Source: Treponema sp. UBA3870
GTDB taxonomy: Bacteria > Spirochaetota > Spirochaetia > Treponematales > Treponemataceae
Direction of reading: 5' to 3'
Assembly: GCA_002392275.1 (NCBI GenBank)
Contig: DGGQ01000014.1
Coordinates: 1-12,938 of the forward strand
Length of the DNA stretch: 12,938 nt
Positions 1 through 7,139 of the stretch are shown here, piece by piece (the stretch's first letter is position 1; every line of letters starts with the position of its first letter). A program made the position numbers and the translations under genes. Below the pieces are notes generated by a model, which was given only the letters and a program-made list of their open reading frames with translations, did not search any database and was not told the origin of the DNA.

Positions 1-611
1 TTCTTGGAATCGAGCTTTACGACATCTATGGACTTACAGAATGTTATGGACCTGGAATAGGAATCAACTGTGAAAAATCCGACAAGGGAATCCATATTTT
101 TGATGACTATGTTTACGTGGAGATTCTGGATCCAGAGACAGGACTTCCTGTTCCCGATGGCGAGATTGGGGAAATCACTCTGACAACTCTTGTCAAGGAG
201 GGCGCACCTTTGTTCCGTTTCCGCACACATGACCTTGCGGCGTTTGTCACCGAAAAATGTCCGTGTGGAAAAAGCTGGCCGAGAATTACGCAGATTCTTG
301 GACGCAGCGACGACATGGTGAAGGTCAAGGGGAACATAATCTTCCCGAGCACAATCGAGGATGTAATCAAGTCCGTTCCGGGGACTTCGAGCGAATACCG
401 TGCGGTGATTGAGCATGTCGAGGGGCGCGACCAGATGACCGTCATGGTTGAGGTCGAGATGGGAGTTGACCGCGTGGAGGTTGCCCTTGGCGTGCAGTAC
501 ATTTTCAAGCAGAAATACAACATGACACCGAAGGTCGAGGTTGTCGGACTCGGCGAGCTTCCGAGGAGCGAAAAAAAGACTAGGCGGATTGAGGACAGAA
601 GATTTAACTGA
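1..611 (+). CDS. paaK: Phenylacetate-CoA ligase, C-terminal part (5' end outside window)
   Basis: AMP-forming aryl-CoA ligase that joins phenylacetate or a related aryl acid to CoA via an acyl-adenylate in the cytoplasm. The open frame enters the window (first full codon at position 3) and gives 202 residues, roughly the last half of a family that is usually about 430 aa. Seen directly: YGLTECYGPG at visible residues 9-18 (adenylate-binding motif), FRTHDL near 73-78, a CPCG cysteine pair at 86-88 typical of PaaK, GRSDDM at 100-105 at the hinge to the C-terminal domain, and KKTRRIEDRR near the end, where the family has its catalytic lysine region. The gene ends with TGA, 93 nt before another acyl-CoA ligase. 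In anaerobes such enzymes are often paired with indolepyruvate or aromatic 2-oxoacid oxidoreductases, but none is visible here. Family assignment is firm; the exact aryl substrate is unknown. Confidence 0.93.
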   Translation, partial: LGIELYDIYGLTECYGPGIGINCEKSDKGIHIFDDYVYVEILDPETGLPVPDGEIGEITLTTLVKEGAPLFRFRTHDLAAFVTEKCPCGKSWPRITQILGRSDDMVKVKGNIIFPSTIEDVIKSVPGTSSEYRAVIEHVEGRDQMTVMVEVEMGVDRVEVALGVQYIFKQKYNMTPKVEVVGLGELPRSEKKTRRIEDRRFN

Positions 612-631
612 TCGAAGGCCGGTGAAATTCC

Positions 632-660
632 TTGTCGCCGATAGAAAATGGTGGTAGTAT
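632..660 (+). promoter_or_regulatory. Candidate sigma70-type promoter for the acyl-CoA ligase gene
   Basis: TTGTCG at 632-637 and TAGTAT at 655-660 are separated by exactly 17 bp, placing a transcription start near 667 and giving a leader of about 38 nt before the ATG at 705. No terminator-like hairpin is visible between the upstream paaK stop and this site, so read-through from paaK is also possible. The match is moderate (4 of 6 in each box) and is inferred from sequence alone. Confidence 0.4.
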
Positions 661-704
661 TGAAAATTATGGGGAGATATAATTTTTTTTGACGGGAAGG
701 TAAG

Positions 705-2678
705 ATGCCTAAGACTAAATTTCCTATGGACAAAACTCTGCCCAGAAACATGGCCCTGCTGATTAAGGACCGCTGCGAGAGGTACTCCGATTTAAATCTA
801 CAGGCTGCGAAGGGTCCCGACGGAAAATTCCGCTACTACACTTATTCGCAGGTCTATGAGAGCGTAATGGAATTTGCACTGGGATTGAAGACTGTCGGAG
901 TCCACCGTGGCTCCAATGTTGCGTTGATTTCTGACAACCGACGTGAATGGCTTGTTTCAGATTACGCGCTTGTCTGTCTTGGGGCCGCCGATGTACCGCG
1001 TGGGTGCGACTCCATGGGAAACGAGGTGCGCTTCATTGTCTCATACGCCGACTGCGAGGTTGGTATTTTTGAGAACGCAAGGCAGTTGAAAAAGATTACC
1101 GAAAAGGAGGACGAGGTTCCACTTTTGAGGTGCGCAATTCTGTTTGATTCCCCGACGGATTCCGAGAAGGAGGAACTAAAATCCTCAAGGCTGGACATAA
1201 GGACCTTTGAGGAAATCCTTGATGTCGGAAAAAAGATTTACGAAAGCGACAGGGATGGAAAAAAAGCGGAAATAGAGTCCGAGATGGAAAAGACCGCTCC
1301 AGATGAAACTTTGACAATGATTTTTACTTCAGGAACGACAGGGACTCCAAAGGGTGTCATGCTCACCCACAAAAACTATATTACCCATCTTTCCTGTGTG
1401 CCCACGTTCATGCCGGCAAAACCCGGGGACTGGTGGCTTTCCGTTCTTCCTGTCTGGCATGTTTTTGAAAGGCTGATTCAGTATGTAGCGCTTCAACTTG
1501 GGTGCGGCCTCGCATATTCAAAACCTGTTGCGTCGGTCATGCTTTCCGATATGGCAGAAATCCGTCCGCAGTGGATGTGCGGTGTCCCTCGTCTGTGGGA
1601 GGCGCTCGCGAAGGGCGTGAACCGTGCAATGAACAAAAAGGGCGGGATCGCTCTTAAGCTCTATAAATTTTTTCTTGGCGTTGGAATACATTACGCGAAC
1701 AACCGTGACAGGGTCCAGGGACATGTGTGCCGCCTGAAAAAGCGTAACAGATTTCTTGACGGGCTTGCAGGATTTTTTCCGTTCATCGTTCTTTATCCGT
1801 GGCACAAACTTGGTGACGCGCTTGTGTTCAAAAAACTTCGGGCAAAATTTGGAGGCAGGCTTTCAATCGCAATTTCTGGTGGAGGCGCGCTGCAGAAGGA
1901 GATTGACGATTTCTACCGTGCGGTTGGACTGAATCTTCTTGAGGGCTACGGACTTTCGGAGACAACGCCTGTTGTTTCGTTCAGATATTATAAGGAGCCT
2001 AGACCTGGATGTGTTGGCGCAATCTTCCCGAGCTGGGAGGTCAAGATTCTGGAGGAAAAGCATGGTGTTCCAGTGAATGACAAACCGCTTCCGCCTGGAC
2101 GGCAGGGACTCATTTTTGTGCGCGGAGACCAGCTGATGAAGGGCTACTACAAGAGGCAGGACCTTACCGACATGGTGATTGACAAGGACGGATGGTTCAA
2201 CACCGGAGACCTTGGCATCAGGACTTTTGACAACGAGCTCAAAATCACCGGGCGGGCGAAGGACACAATCGTTCTGCTTGGGGGAGAAAACATAGAGCCT
2301 GCCATTGTCGAGAGGGGGCTTGCGGCAAGTCCGTACATCGAAAGTGCCATGGTTGTCGGTCAGGACAAACGGTATCTTGGTGTCGTGATTGTCCCGAACA
2401 AGGATACGGTGAGCGACTATGCGGTCGAAAGGGGAGTCTCGGTTGATGACTATGAAAAGGCTCTGGCGGACCCGGAGATTCAGAAACTGTTTGAGACTGA
2501 AATCGAGGCATCCATTTCACAGGAAAAGGGGTTCAGGCCTTGCGAAAAAATCAATAGGTTTGTCCTTGTGCCAAAAAGTTTTGCGGTTGGGGACGAGCTT
2601 TCCGCAAAGCAGGAGATGATTCGCCACAGGATTTATGAAAAATATTCCGACCTGATTGAGAGCATGTTCAGGGACTAG
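705..2678 (+). CDS. Long-chain fatty acid-CoA ligase (AMP-forming), FadD/FAA1-like
   Basis: Acyl-adenylate-forming enzyme of 657 aa, expected to activate long-chain fatty acids to acyl-CoA at the cytoplasmic membrane, for lipid synthesis from scavenged fatty acids or for degradation. Visible motifs in order: TSGTTGTPKG at 208-217 (phosphate-binding A3 loop), GYGLSET at 414-420 (A5), GWFNTGD at 496-502 (A7, with the ribose-binding Asp), and KITGRAKD at 513-520 (A8 hinge). Length fits the long-chain group with its inserted helical segment (about 300-380). The ATG at 705 is chosen because GGGAAGG lies 4 nt upstream. Oddity: at the C-terminus the catalytic A10 lysine position reads as Glu637 by ungapped alignment to the terminal EKY, with the nearest lysine at 635. 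The gene follows paaK by 93 nt and ends at a strong terminator. Fatty-acid chain length is not deducible. Confidence 0.93.
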   Translation: MPKTKFPMDKTLPRNMALLIKDRCERYSDLNLQAAKGPDGKFRYYTYSQVYESVMEFALGLKTVGVHRGSNVALISDNRREWLVSDYALVCLGAADVPRGCDSMGNEVRFIVSYADCEVGIFENARQLKKITEKEDEVPLLRCAILFDSPTDSEKEELKSSRLDIRTFEEILDVGKKIYESDRDGKKAEIESEMEKTAPDETLTMIFTSGTTGTPKGVMLTHKNYITHLSCVPTFMPAKPGDWWLSVLPVWHVFERLIQYVALQLGCGLAYSKPVASVMLSDMAEIRPQWMCGVPRLWEALAKGVNRAMNKKGGIALKLYKFFLGVGIHYANNRDRVQGHVCRLKKRNRFLDGLAGFFPFIVLYPWHKLGDALVFKKLRAKFGGRLSIAISGGGALQKEIDDFYRAVGLNLLEGYGLSETTPVVSFRYYKEPRPGCVGAIFPSWEVKILEEKHGVPVNDKPLPPGRQGLIFVRGDQLMKGYYKRQDLTDMVIDKDGWFNTGDLGIRTFDNELKITGRAKDTIVLLGGENIEPAIVERGLAASPYIESAMVVGQDKRYLGVVIVPNKDTVSDYAVERGVSVDDYEKALADPEIQKLFETEIEASISQEKGFRPCEKINRFVLVPKSFAVGDELSAKQEMIRHRIYEKYSDLIESMFRD

Positions 2679-2701
2679 CGCACAGGATTTAAATCAAAAT
2701 G

Positions 2702-2740
2702 AAAGAGACCGCCCCATTTTTTAGGACGGTCTTTTTTTTT
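2702..2740 (+). terminator. Rho-independent terminator after the acyl-CoA ligase gene
   Basis: AGACCGCCC (2706-2714) pairs with GGACGGTCT (2724-2732) as a 9-bp stem with one C/A mismatch and a 9-nt T-rich loop. It is followed by a run of nine T (2732-2740), and flanking A and T bases can lengthen the stem. Read on the minus strand, the hairpin is followed only by a broken T-rich stretch, so it may weakly stop the convergent ABC transporter transcript as well. Confidence 0.9.
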
Positions 2741-2785
2741 GCCAATTTGTTTTTAGGTTTTCCTTTTTTTAGGGATGCCCTTTAC

Positions 2786-4390
2786 TCATTCGGCCCTTGG
2801 AGATTTTGTTTTCAGCAGCACAAAGATGTATGTAATCCCCGCGAAGAGCGCGTAGAACAAAGTCGCCGCAACAATCGGAACAACGGGACCAAAGTTCAGT
2901 CCGAGTATGACCGACACAACGCCAATGGCCAGAGTTATTAGCATGTTCGGAACCATGTAAATCACCTGGGACGCGGAATTTTTTATGACCTCAATATCAA
3001 CCTTCCATTCCATCTTTGGAAGAAGGAGTCCGAGCAGCATGCCCCATGAAGTGCAGTAGAGACACTGGATGATTCCGCATACAATACACAGCGCGACCTC
3101 TAGCGGATTTCCCTTTGCCTGGATTGCAAGAATCAGGTTTCCCAGGATGGAGATTGGAAGTGTGAGGTACAGGTTGAAAAGCATTTTCCCGTTTATCAAA
3201 GTGCGGAACGAAAGAGGAAGGCTCTGGACAATCCAGTAGTTCTTTCCCTCCAGCGAGTATGAAATGGTTGTTGTCGTTGACATCCCGACGAAGAAAAACA
3301 CAAGCGCGGGAACCGCCGGCAGAATAATCCGCAGGTCAACATAGTGTCCCTTTGTAAAGAACATCAGGATTTTTTCAAGACCAAGAATCAGCGAGAGCAC
3401 ACAGAAAATCACGCACAGAACAATTCCAATGCTCTGGTTCACGATGTAGTTTGTGGAACTGACAAAATGTTTGAATTCCTTGAACACAATGGAACTCAGG
3501 ACGGACTTGCGTTTCAGACCCTTCAGCCTGTAATTTTTTCTTGCCGCGCCGACCATGAGGCGTGAGTTTATCTGCCTGTAGAATTTGCTGATGATAAAAA
3601 ATGCCAGCTCAAAAACAACGACCGCGCTTGCCACAAAGAGCAGCATGTGGAGAACGTTCAGCTCCGTAATGGATTTTTCAAACCAGAGCGCGGGACGGTA
3701 GATGCTTTTGATTTTGTCCATCGAATCCGAAATGCCGGACATGGTTTGAGCGATTTTGTTGTTTGAGAGTACGTCGTCGATTATAAATCTGAGGGAGAAA
3801 AAGAAAAGCACGAGCGCGAATGTCAGAATTATCTGGACAATGTTCTTGTGCCTGAATCCTGAGCCGACAGCCGCAATCAGTGTTCCAATCACAGTCGCAA
3901 GGACCATCGGAATCATCGGAATCAGAAATGAAAAAAGTGTCCAGACTATGTAGACCGTGAAAAATGGTTTTACAAAAACTCCGTAGCCAATCATCATCGG
4001 GAGGGATATAATCAGGACCCACGGAAGATTTTTTATGTACATGTAGAGAAATCTGGAGGCGACAATTTTTTTTACGGAGAACGGCAGGGCCATAACCATG
4101 TCGTAGTCGCTGAACGCGAAAATGAATCCGTTGGTCTTCAGAAGGCAGAAAACAAATTCCATGAGCGAAAGTGCCGTCACGCAGAAAGCAGGAATTGATT
4201 TCCCGAATCCCCAGCCTCCAAGTCCAAACGCGATAATCAGACAGAATCCAAGGAACATAGCGTAGAGAATCAATTTTCCGACAAGCTGTCCGACAACCTT
4301 CCCGCGCTTCTTTTTGTCCGTCTCGTACTTAATCTGGTTTATCGAGCTGGTTGAAAGGAGCAGTGTTTTTAATAGAACATTATTTGACAT
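2786..4390 (-). CDS. ABC transporter permease (ABC-2/exporter type, 534 aa)
   Basis: Polytopic inner-membrane protein with about twelve hydrophobic segments (roughly residues 34-56, 62-85, 118-140, 145-175, 184-205, 248-272, 320-345, 358-382, 405-430, 436-460, 475-505, 510-530). It is the expected membrane partner of the adjacent ATPase. The N-terminal style, a Leu-rich helix then a Lys-rich KYETDKKKRGK segment before the first membrane helix, recalls putative ABC exporters common in Clostridia. The ATG at 4390 is preferred over an in-frame ATG at 4435 because GGAGGTGG lies 6 nt upstream and the resulting 11-nt overlap with the ATPase gene implies translational coupling. No substrate-binding protein gene is nearby, which argues for export or an unknown substrate rather than uptake. 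There is no clear terminator of its own. The substrate cannot be named. Confidence 0.85.
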   Translation of the reverse strand: MSNNVLLKTLLLSTSSINQIKYETDKKKRGKVVGQLVGKLILYAMFLGFCLIIAFGLGGWGFGKSIPAFCVTALSLMEFVFCLLKTNGFIFAFSDYDMVMALPFSVKKIVASRFLYMYIKNLPWVLIISLPMMIGYGVFVKPFFTVYIVWTLFSFLIPMIPMVLATVIGTLIAAVGSGFRHKNIVQIILTFALVLFFFSLRFIIDDVLSNNKIAQTMSGISDSMDKIKSIYRPALWFEKSITELNVLHMLLFVASAVVVFELAFFIISKFYRQINSRLMVGAARKNYRLKGLKRKSVLSSIVFKEFKHFVSSTNYIVNQSIGIVLCVIFCVLSLILGLEKILMFFTKGHYVDLRIILPAVPALVFFFVGMSTTTTISYSLEGKNYWIVQSLPLSFRTLINGKMLFNLYLTLPISILGNLILAIQAKGNPLEVALCIVCGIIQCLYCTSWGMLLGLLLPKMEWKVDIEVIKNSASQVIYMVPNMLITLAIGVVSVILGLNFGPVVPIVAATLFYALFAGITYIFVLLKTKSPRAE

Positions 4391-5099
4391 CTTCGACCAC
4401 CTCCATGAAAACTTCCTCCAGGGATTTGTCTCCAATCAGGTCGTCCATTTTTCCGCTCGCGACAATTTTTCCAGCCTTGATGATTGCAATCTTGTTGCAA
4501 AGTTTCTGGGCAACCTCAAGGACGTGCGTTGAAAAGAAAATGGCTCCACCGTTTGCGCAGATTTCCTTCATAATATTTTTGAGGGTGAGGGCGGCTTTGG
4601 GATCCAGTCCAACAAATGGCTCGTCAAGCACCATGAGTTTTGGCTGGTGAATCAGAGCGGAGATTATCGCGACCTTCTGCTTCATTCCATGCGAGTAGGA
4701 GGAAATCATGTCGCCAAGGGATGAGGTGATTTCAAACATGTCGGCATATTTTTTGATTCTGTCCTCACGTTCTGCCTTGGACACTTTGAAAACGTCGGCA
4801 ATAAAATTCAGGTACTGTATTCCGGTAAGATGCTCGTACAAATCTGGATTGTCTGGAATGTATGCGGTTATCTCCTTGCAGGCGATGGGTTCTTTTTTTA
4901 CGGAATGTCCGTCTATAAAAATTTCACCATCACTAAAATCAAGGACACCGACCACGGCTTTTATTGTTGTGCTTTTTCCAGCTCCGTTGTGTCCGATGAA
5001 TCCAAAAATGTCGCCGGCCTCAATCTGGAGATTCACGTTGTCGCAGGCCTTTTTCCCCTGTCCGTAAATCTTTGTGTAGTTCCGTATGTCTAGCATCAT
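4380..5099 (-). CDS. ABC transporter ATP-binding protein (239 aa)
   Basis: Cytoplasmic nucleotide-binding subunit that powers the adjacent permease. Motifs seen: Walker A GHNGAGKST at 36-44, ABC signature YSHGMKQK at 135-142 (the CcmA/exporter-type variant of LSGGQ), Walker B LMVLDEP at 155-161, D-loop GLD at 164-166, and H-loop His192 in STHVLE. The Q-loop region reads AYIPDNPDLYEHLT near 79-92, without the usual glutamine, a pattern common in this exporter subgroup. Length is normal for a stand-alone ATPase. The start at 5099 follows AGGAGG (5108-5113) by 8 nt; a second ATG follows directly and is slightly less well spaced. It is the first gene of a two-gene operon with a candidate promoter at 5151-5179. 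The family is certain, the substrate unknown. Confidence 0.95.
   Translation of the reverse strand: MMLDIRNYTKIYGQGKKACDNVNLQIEAGDIFGFIGHNGAGKSTTIKAVVGVLDFSDGEIFIDGHSVKKEPIACKEITAYIPDNPDLYEHLTGIQYLNFIADVFKVSKAEREDRIKKYADMFEITSSLGDMISSYSHGMKQKVAIISALIHQPKLMVLDEPFVGLDPKAALTLKNIMKEICANGGAIFFSTHVLEVAQKLCNKIAIIKAGKIVASGKMDDLIGDKSLEEVFMEVVEDVK
4397..4404 (-). promoter_or_regulatory. Shine-Dalgarno site that fixes the permease start
   Basis: On the minus strand GGAGGTGG lies 6 nt before the ATG at 4390, inside the last codons of the ATPase gene. It supports the 534-aa permease product and a coupled start, since the ATPase stop codon (4380-4382) falls just downstream of the permease start. Confidence 0.8.
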
Positions 5100-5138
5100 A
5101 AAATTTTCCTCCTTAATTTTATTCTTAAATTAATGCCA

Positions 5139-5159
5139 CCTTATAGAATATTTATAAGG
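5139..5159. repeat. Perfect 7-7-7 inverted repeat over the -10 box (possible operator)
   Basis: CCTTATA (5139-5145) and TATAAGG (5153-5159) form a perfect inverted repeat with a 7-nt A/T-rich spacer. The right arm overlaps the -10 box of the ABC operon promoter and the left arm covers the predicted transcription start. That is a classical position for a dimeric repressor. No obvious cognate regulator is adjacent, and A/T-rich palindromes can arise by chance, so the operator role is inferred. Confidence 0.4.
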
Positions 5160-5179
5160 AAAAAGCTATTATTAGTCAA
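5151..5179 (-). promoter_or_regulatory. Candidate promoter of the ABC transporter operon
   Basis: On the minus strand TTGACT (5174-5179) and TATAAA (5151-5156) are separated by exactly 17 bp, one of the best sigma70-like matches in the window. The predicted start near 5144 gives a leader of about 45 nt. The divergent DUF436 gene lies about 65 nt on the other side. A much weaker + strand pair (TTGTTG 5187-5192, TGTAAA 5211-5216, 18 bp apart) could serve that gene. Confidence 0.6.
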
Positions 5180-5243
5180 TTAAGATTTGTTGCCCAAAAT
5201 CAGGGCGGAATGTAAACAATAGTTGCCAAAATTGGAGTCGCGT

Positions 5244-5786
5244 ATGGAGTTCAAGGAAATTGCGGTGCAGGTGCAGAGTGCCATCAAATCAATTCTTGAT
5301 GCGCATCCGCAGAAACAGGATTCAATTTTTGTGATTGGATGTTCATCGAGCGAGGTTGCCGGCGGAGTGATTGGCAAAAACTCAAGCGAGGAGATTGGTA
5401 AAACAATTTTCACAGCCGCGCATAAAATTCTTTCCAGAAAAAAAATCTATCTTGCGTGCCAGTGCTGCGAGCATCTTAACCGTGCGCTTGTCGTCGAGGA
5501 GGAGTGCGCGGAGGAATATGGTCTTGATGTCGTGTCCGTCGTTCCATGGCTGCACGGGGGAGGCTCCTTTGCCACGGCTGCGTACAATGGTTTCAAAAGG
5601 CCTGTAGTTGTTGAGCATGTCAGGGCGAGCGCGGGTCTGGATATTGGCGGGACCTTGATTGGAATGCACCTCAGGGATGTTGCCGTCCCAATCCATCCTT
5701 CGCAAAAAACTATTGGTGCGGCATCGCTTGTCGCTGCATATTCGCGTCCAAAACTTATTGGAGGGGAAAGGGCAAGGTATGAGTAG
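5244..5786 (+). CDS. DUF436/UPF0340 family protein (YwlG-like)
   Basis: A 180-aa soluble protein whose length and motifs closely match the B. subtilis YwlG family (TIGR01440), which has no established biochemical function that I know of. Conserved blocks seen: FVIGCSSSEVAG near 29-40, ACQCCEHLNRALVVE at 71-85, GLDIGGTLIGMHL at 131-143, and RPKLIGGERARYE at 168-180. Cysteines at 33, 72, 74, 75 and 88 could suggest a metal or redox site, but only part of this set is a family feature as I recall it. The ATG at 5244 is chosen because TGGAG lies 6 nt upstream; an in-frame TTG at 5223 would add seven residues with no ribosome site. It is divergent from the ABC operon and overlaps the next gene by 8 nt. 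Family identity is strong, function unknown. Confidence 0.92.
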   Translation: MEFKEIAVQVQSAIKSILDAHPQKQDSIFVIGCSSSEVAGGVIGKNSSEEIGKTIFTAAHKILSRKKIYLACQCCEHLNRALVVEEECAEEYGLDVVSVVPWLHGGGSFATAAYNGFKRPVVVEHVRASAGLDIGGTLIGMHLRDVAVPIHPSQKTIGAASLVAAYSRPKLIGGERARYE

Positions 5787-6294
5787 TTCTTCGGGAAACA
5801 GAATTACAAAGGACCGTGTGCCGGAAAATTTTAGTCTCCTGCTTTGCATTGTTGATTTTGTTCCGGTGATTTTTTTTGGTCTCAGCTGTGTCGTCGCCGG
5901 CAGGATAATCCGTTCGCCACTTTTTGTTTTGGGCGCGGCAATCTGTCTTGTCTCCGGCGCAATAAAAGTTTTCTGGAAAATTTTGGTCGTGGTTAAAAAG
6001 AAAAATGTCTGGCCGCTTTTCATCCAGATGCGTATCGCAATGCCGATTGGATTTTTGATTATGATTGTCTCGTTCGCTGTGGGCTTTGGTTCAGTTGATT
6101 TTCCCACGATTTTTCACCGGGCAATCCTTTTTCCGCAGATTGTTTTTTTCATAATCGGTCTGACCGGAATGGCGTTGATGTGCTCGTTCGTTGTCCTTCT
6201 GGACAGCAGCGACCTGCGGGCAAACTGGGTTGAGCAGATTACCAACTCCATTTCGCAAATCAGTTTTTTTGTTGGCCTGCTTTTTCTTTTGTGA
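5779..6294 (+). CDS. Hypothetical five-helix membrane protein
   Basis: A 171-aa protein I do not recognise. After a short polar N-terminus (about 17 residues) it has hydrophobic segments at roughly 19-40, 47-71, 86-104, 115-140 and 155-171, with a Lys-rich cytoplasmic-type loop (KKKN, 73-76) between the second and third. The last helix runs to the C-terminus. The ATG at 5779 overlaps the last codons of the DUF436 gene (8-nt overlap) and is preceded by a purine-rich GGGGAAAGGGCAAGG stretch, so translation is probably coupled. Hydrophobic sequence continues no further upstream in frame, which supports this start. A probable terminator begins at its stop codon. The tight coupling suggests a shared role with the DUF436 protein, but nothing in the sequence names it. 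Confidence 0.8.
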   Translation: MSSSSGNRITKDRVPENFSLLLCIVDFVPVIFFGLSCVVAGRIIRSPLFVLGAAICLVSGAIKVFWKILVVVKKKNVWPLFIQMRIAMPIGFLIMIVSFAVGFGSVDFPTIFHRAILFPQIVFFIIGLTGMALMCSFVVLLDSSDLRANWVEQITNSISQISFFVGLLFLL

Positions 6295-6328
6295 CTATGG
6301 CGTTTGTCCTGTGCGCTATAGATTTTTT
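6295..6328 (+). terminator. Probable rho-independent terminator after the DUF436 operon
   Basis: CTATGGCG (6295-6302) pairs with CGCTATAG (6314-6321) as an 8-bp stem with one G-T wobble and an 11-nt loop. It is followed by six T (6323-6328). It starts immediately after the TGA of the membrane protein gene and separates this pair from the next operon. The stem is only moderately stable, so termination may be partial. Confidence 0.55.
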
Positions 6329-6373
6329 CGTCAAATTTTGTTAGACTGGAACAACTGGAATGGAGATTGATTT

Positions 6374-7138
6374 ATGTTGTTCTGTAAAAAAATTGTTCCG
6401 CTTTTTCTGCTTCTGTTCTTTTGTGGCGCATCCTATTCCGAGCAGGCGGAAAATGGTGAAAAAACAAAGGCCCCCGCTGTGAACTGGATCAGCACAAATC
6501 CAGAATGGTCGCTAACTTTGTCGGCTACGGCAAACAACTATCAAAACTTTTCTATATATACTCTGTCTGGTGGGGCGACAATCCAGATGGACATGAACGA
6601 GATTGTGGGCCGCACTGGTTTTGATTTTTCGCCAAAGGAAATCAACTGCACAATCGAGACTGTCTATGCGCCGACCTTCTGGGGAAAACTGAACGCCGGC
6701 CTGATTTTGATAAACCATTTCAACTGGTACTACCAGAGCTATTATGAATACGATTTCCTTCCCGGAATCTATCTTTCGTATTCGCCTGTGGATTGGTTCA
6801 ATCTAAAATTCACCGGACTTTTCCAGCTGAAGAAGACACACATCTGGGAACTGGAGGGAACGAGCTGCTCTTGGTTTGACAGCCACTGTCCAGCGTTCAG
6901 CCTTGAAACAAATTTCCATCCGCTCGACTGGCTCTATGTGGATTTTTCCCTCTCGTCATACGACATCTACCGATATTTTTTGTTTTTTGCTCCAATCGTC
7001 CGGCTGGGGCTTGGATACCAGTGCAACGAGCATCTGACTCTCTCGATATCGGCGAAGGCACAGTTTGTTGATTTCTTTACACTGAGCGCGAACTTCAACA
7101 ATCTTGGTGGAAACATCAGCGCGAAATGGAGGTTCTAG
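6374..7138 (+). CDS. Predicted outer-membrane beta-barrel protein
   Basis: A 254-aa protein of unknown function, probably in the outer membrane. The first 22 residues form a signal peptide (Lys-Lys, then VPLFLLLFF, cleavage likely after GASYS). The mature part is rich in aromatic residues and in alternating polar/hydrophobic strands (for example the SLTLSATANN, SLETNFHP and LTLSISAKAQF regions). It ends in an aromatic C-terminal residue (AKWRF), as outer-membrane barrels typically do. Size suits an 8- to 10-strand barrel; small barrels of this kind are frequent in treponemes. GGAGA lies 7 nt before the ATG. The following lipoprotein phosphoesterase gene starts 1 nt after this stop, so the two are cotranscribed. 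No convincing promoter was found in 6329-6373. The barrel is inferred from composition and should be tested by structure prediction. Confidence 0.7.
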   Translation: MLFCKKIVPLFLLLFFCGASYSEQAENGEKTKAPAVNWISTNPEWSLTLSATANNYQNFSIYTLSGGATIQMDMNEIVGRTGFDFSPKEINCTIETVYAPTFWGKLNAGLILINHFNWYYQSYYEYDFLPGIYLSYSPVDWFNLKFTGLFQLKKTHIWELEGTSCSWFDSHCPAFSLETNFHPLDWLYVDFSLSSYDIYRYFLFFAPIVRLGLGYQCNEHLTLSISAKAQFVDFFTLSANFNNLGGNISAKWRF

Positions 7139-7139
7139 A

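Noticed and set aside
113..751. 212-codon open frame on the minus strand over the paaK end and the intergenic gap
   Set aside because: It is antisense to a clear PaaK coding region with conserved motifs, and its product is Ser/Thr/Arg-rich without domain features.
2769..2782. Short palindrome AGGGATGCCCT near the end of the permease gene as a second terminator
   Set aside because: The stem is only 4 bp and is not followed by a T-run on the minus strand.
4391..4435. Longer permease start at 4435
   Set aside because: It would add 15 polar residues without a ribosome site, whereas the ATG at 4390 has an excellent GGAGGTGG and a normal coupled overlap.
5659..5778. Extended start for the five-helix membrane protein inside the DUF436 gene
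   Set aside because: The extra 40 residues are the DUF436 sequence read in another frame, and the ATG at 5779 has a purine-rich ribosome site and a hydrophilic N-terminus.
5382..6107. 241-codon open frame on the minus strand spanning the DUF436 and membrane protein genes
   Set aside because: It is antisense to a strongly conserved family gene, crosses two genes, and its product is low-complexity and basic without recognisable motifs.
7104..7139. Longer start for the metallophosphoesterase at 7104
   Set aside because: It overlaps the end of the barrel gene, lacks a ribosome site and would bury the signal peptide; the ATG at 7140 fits all criteria.
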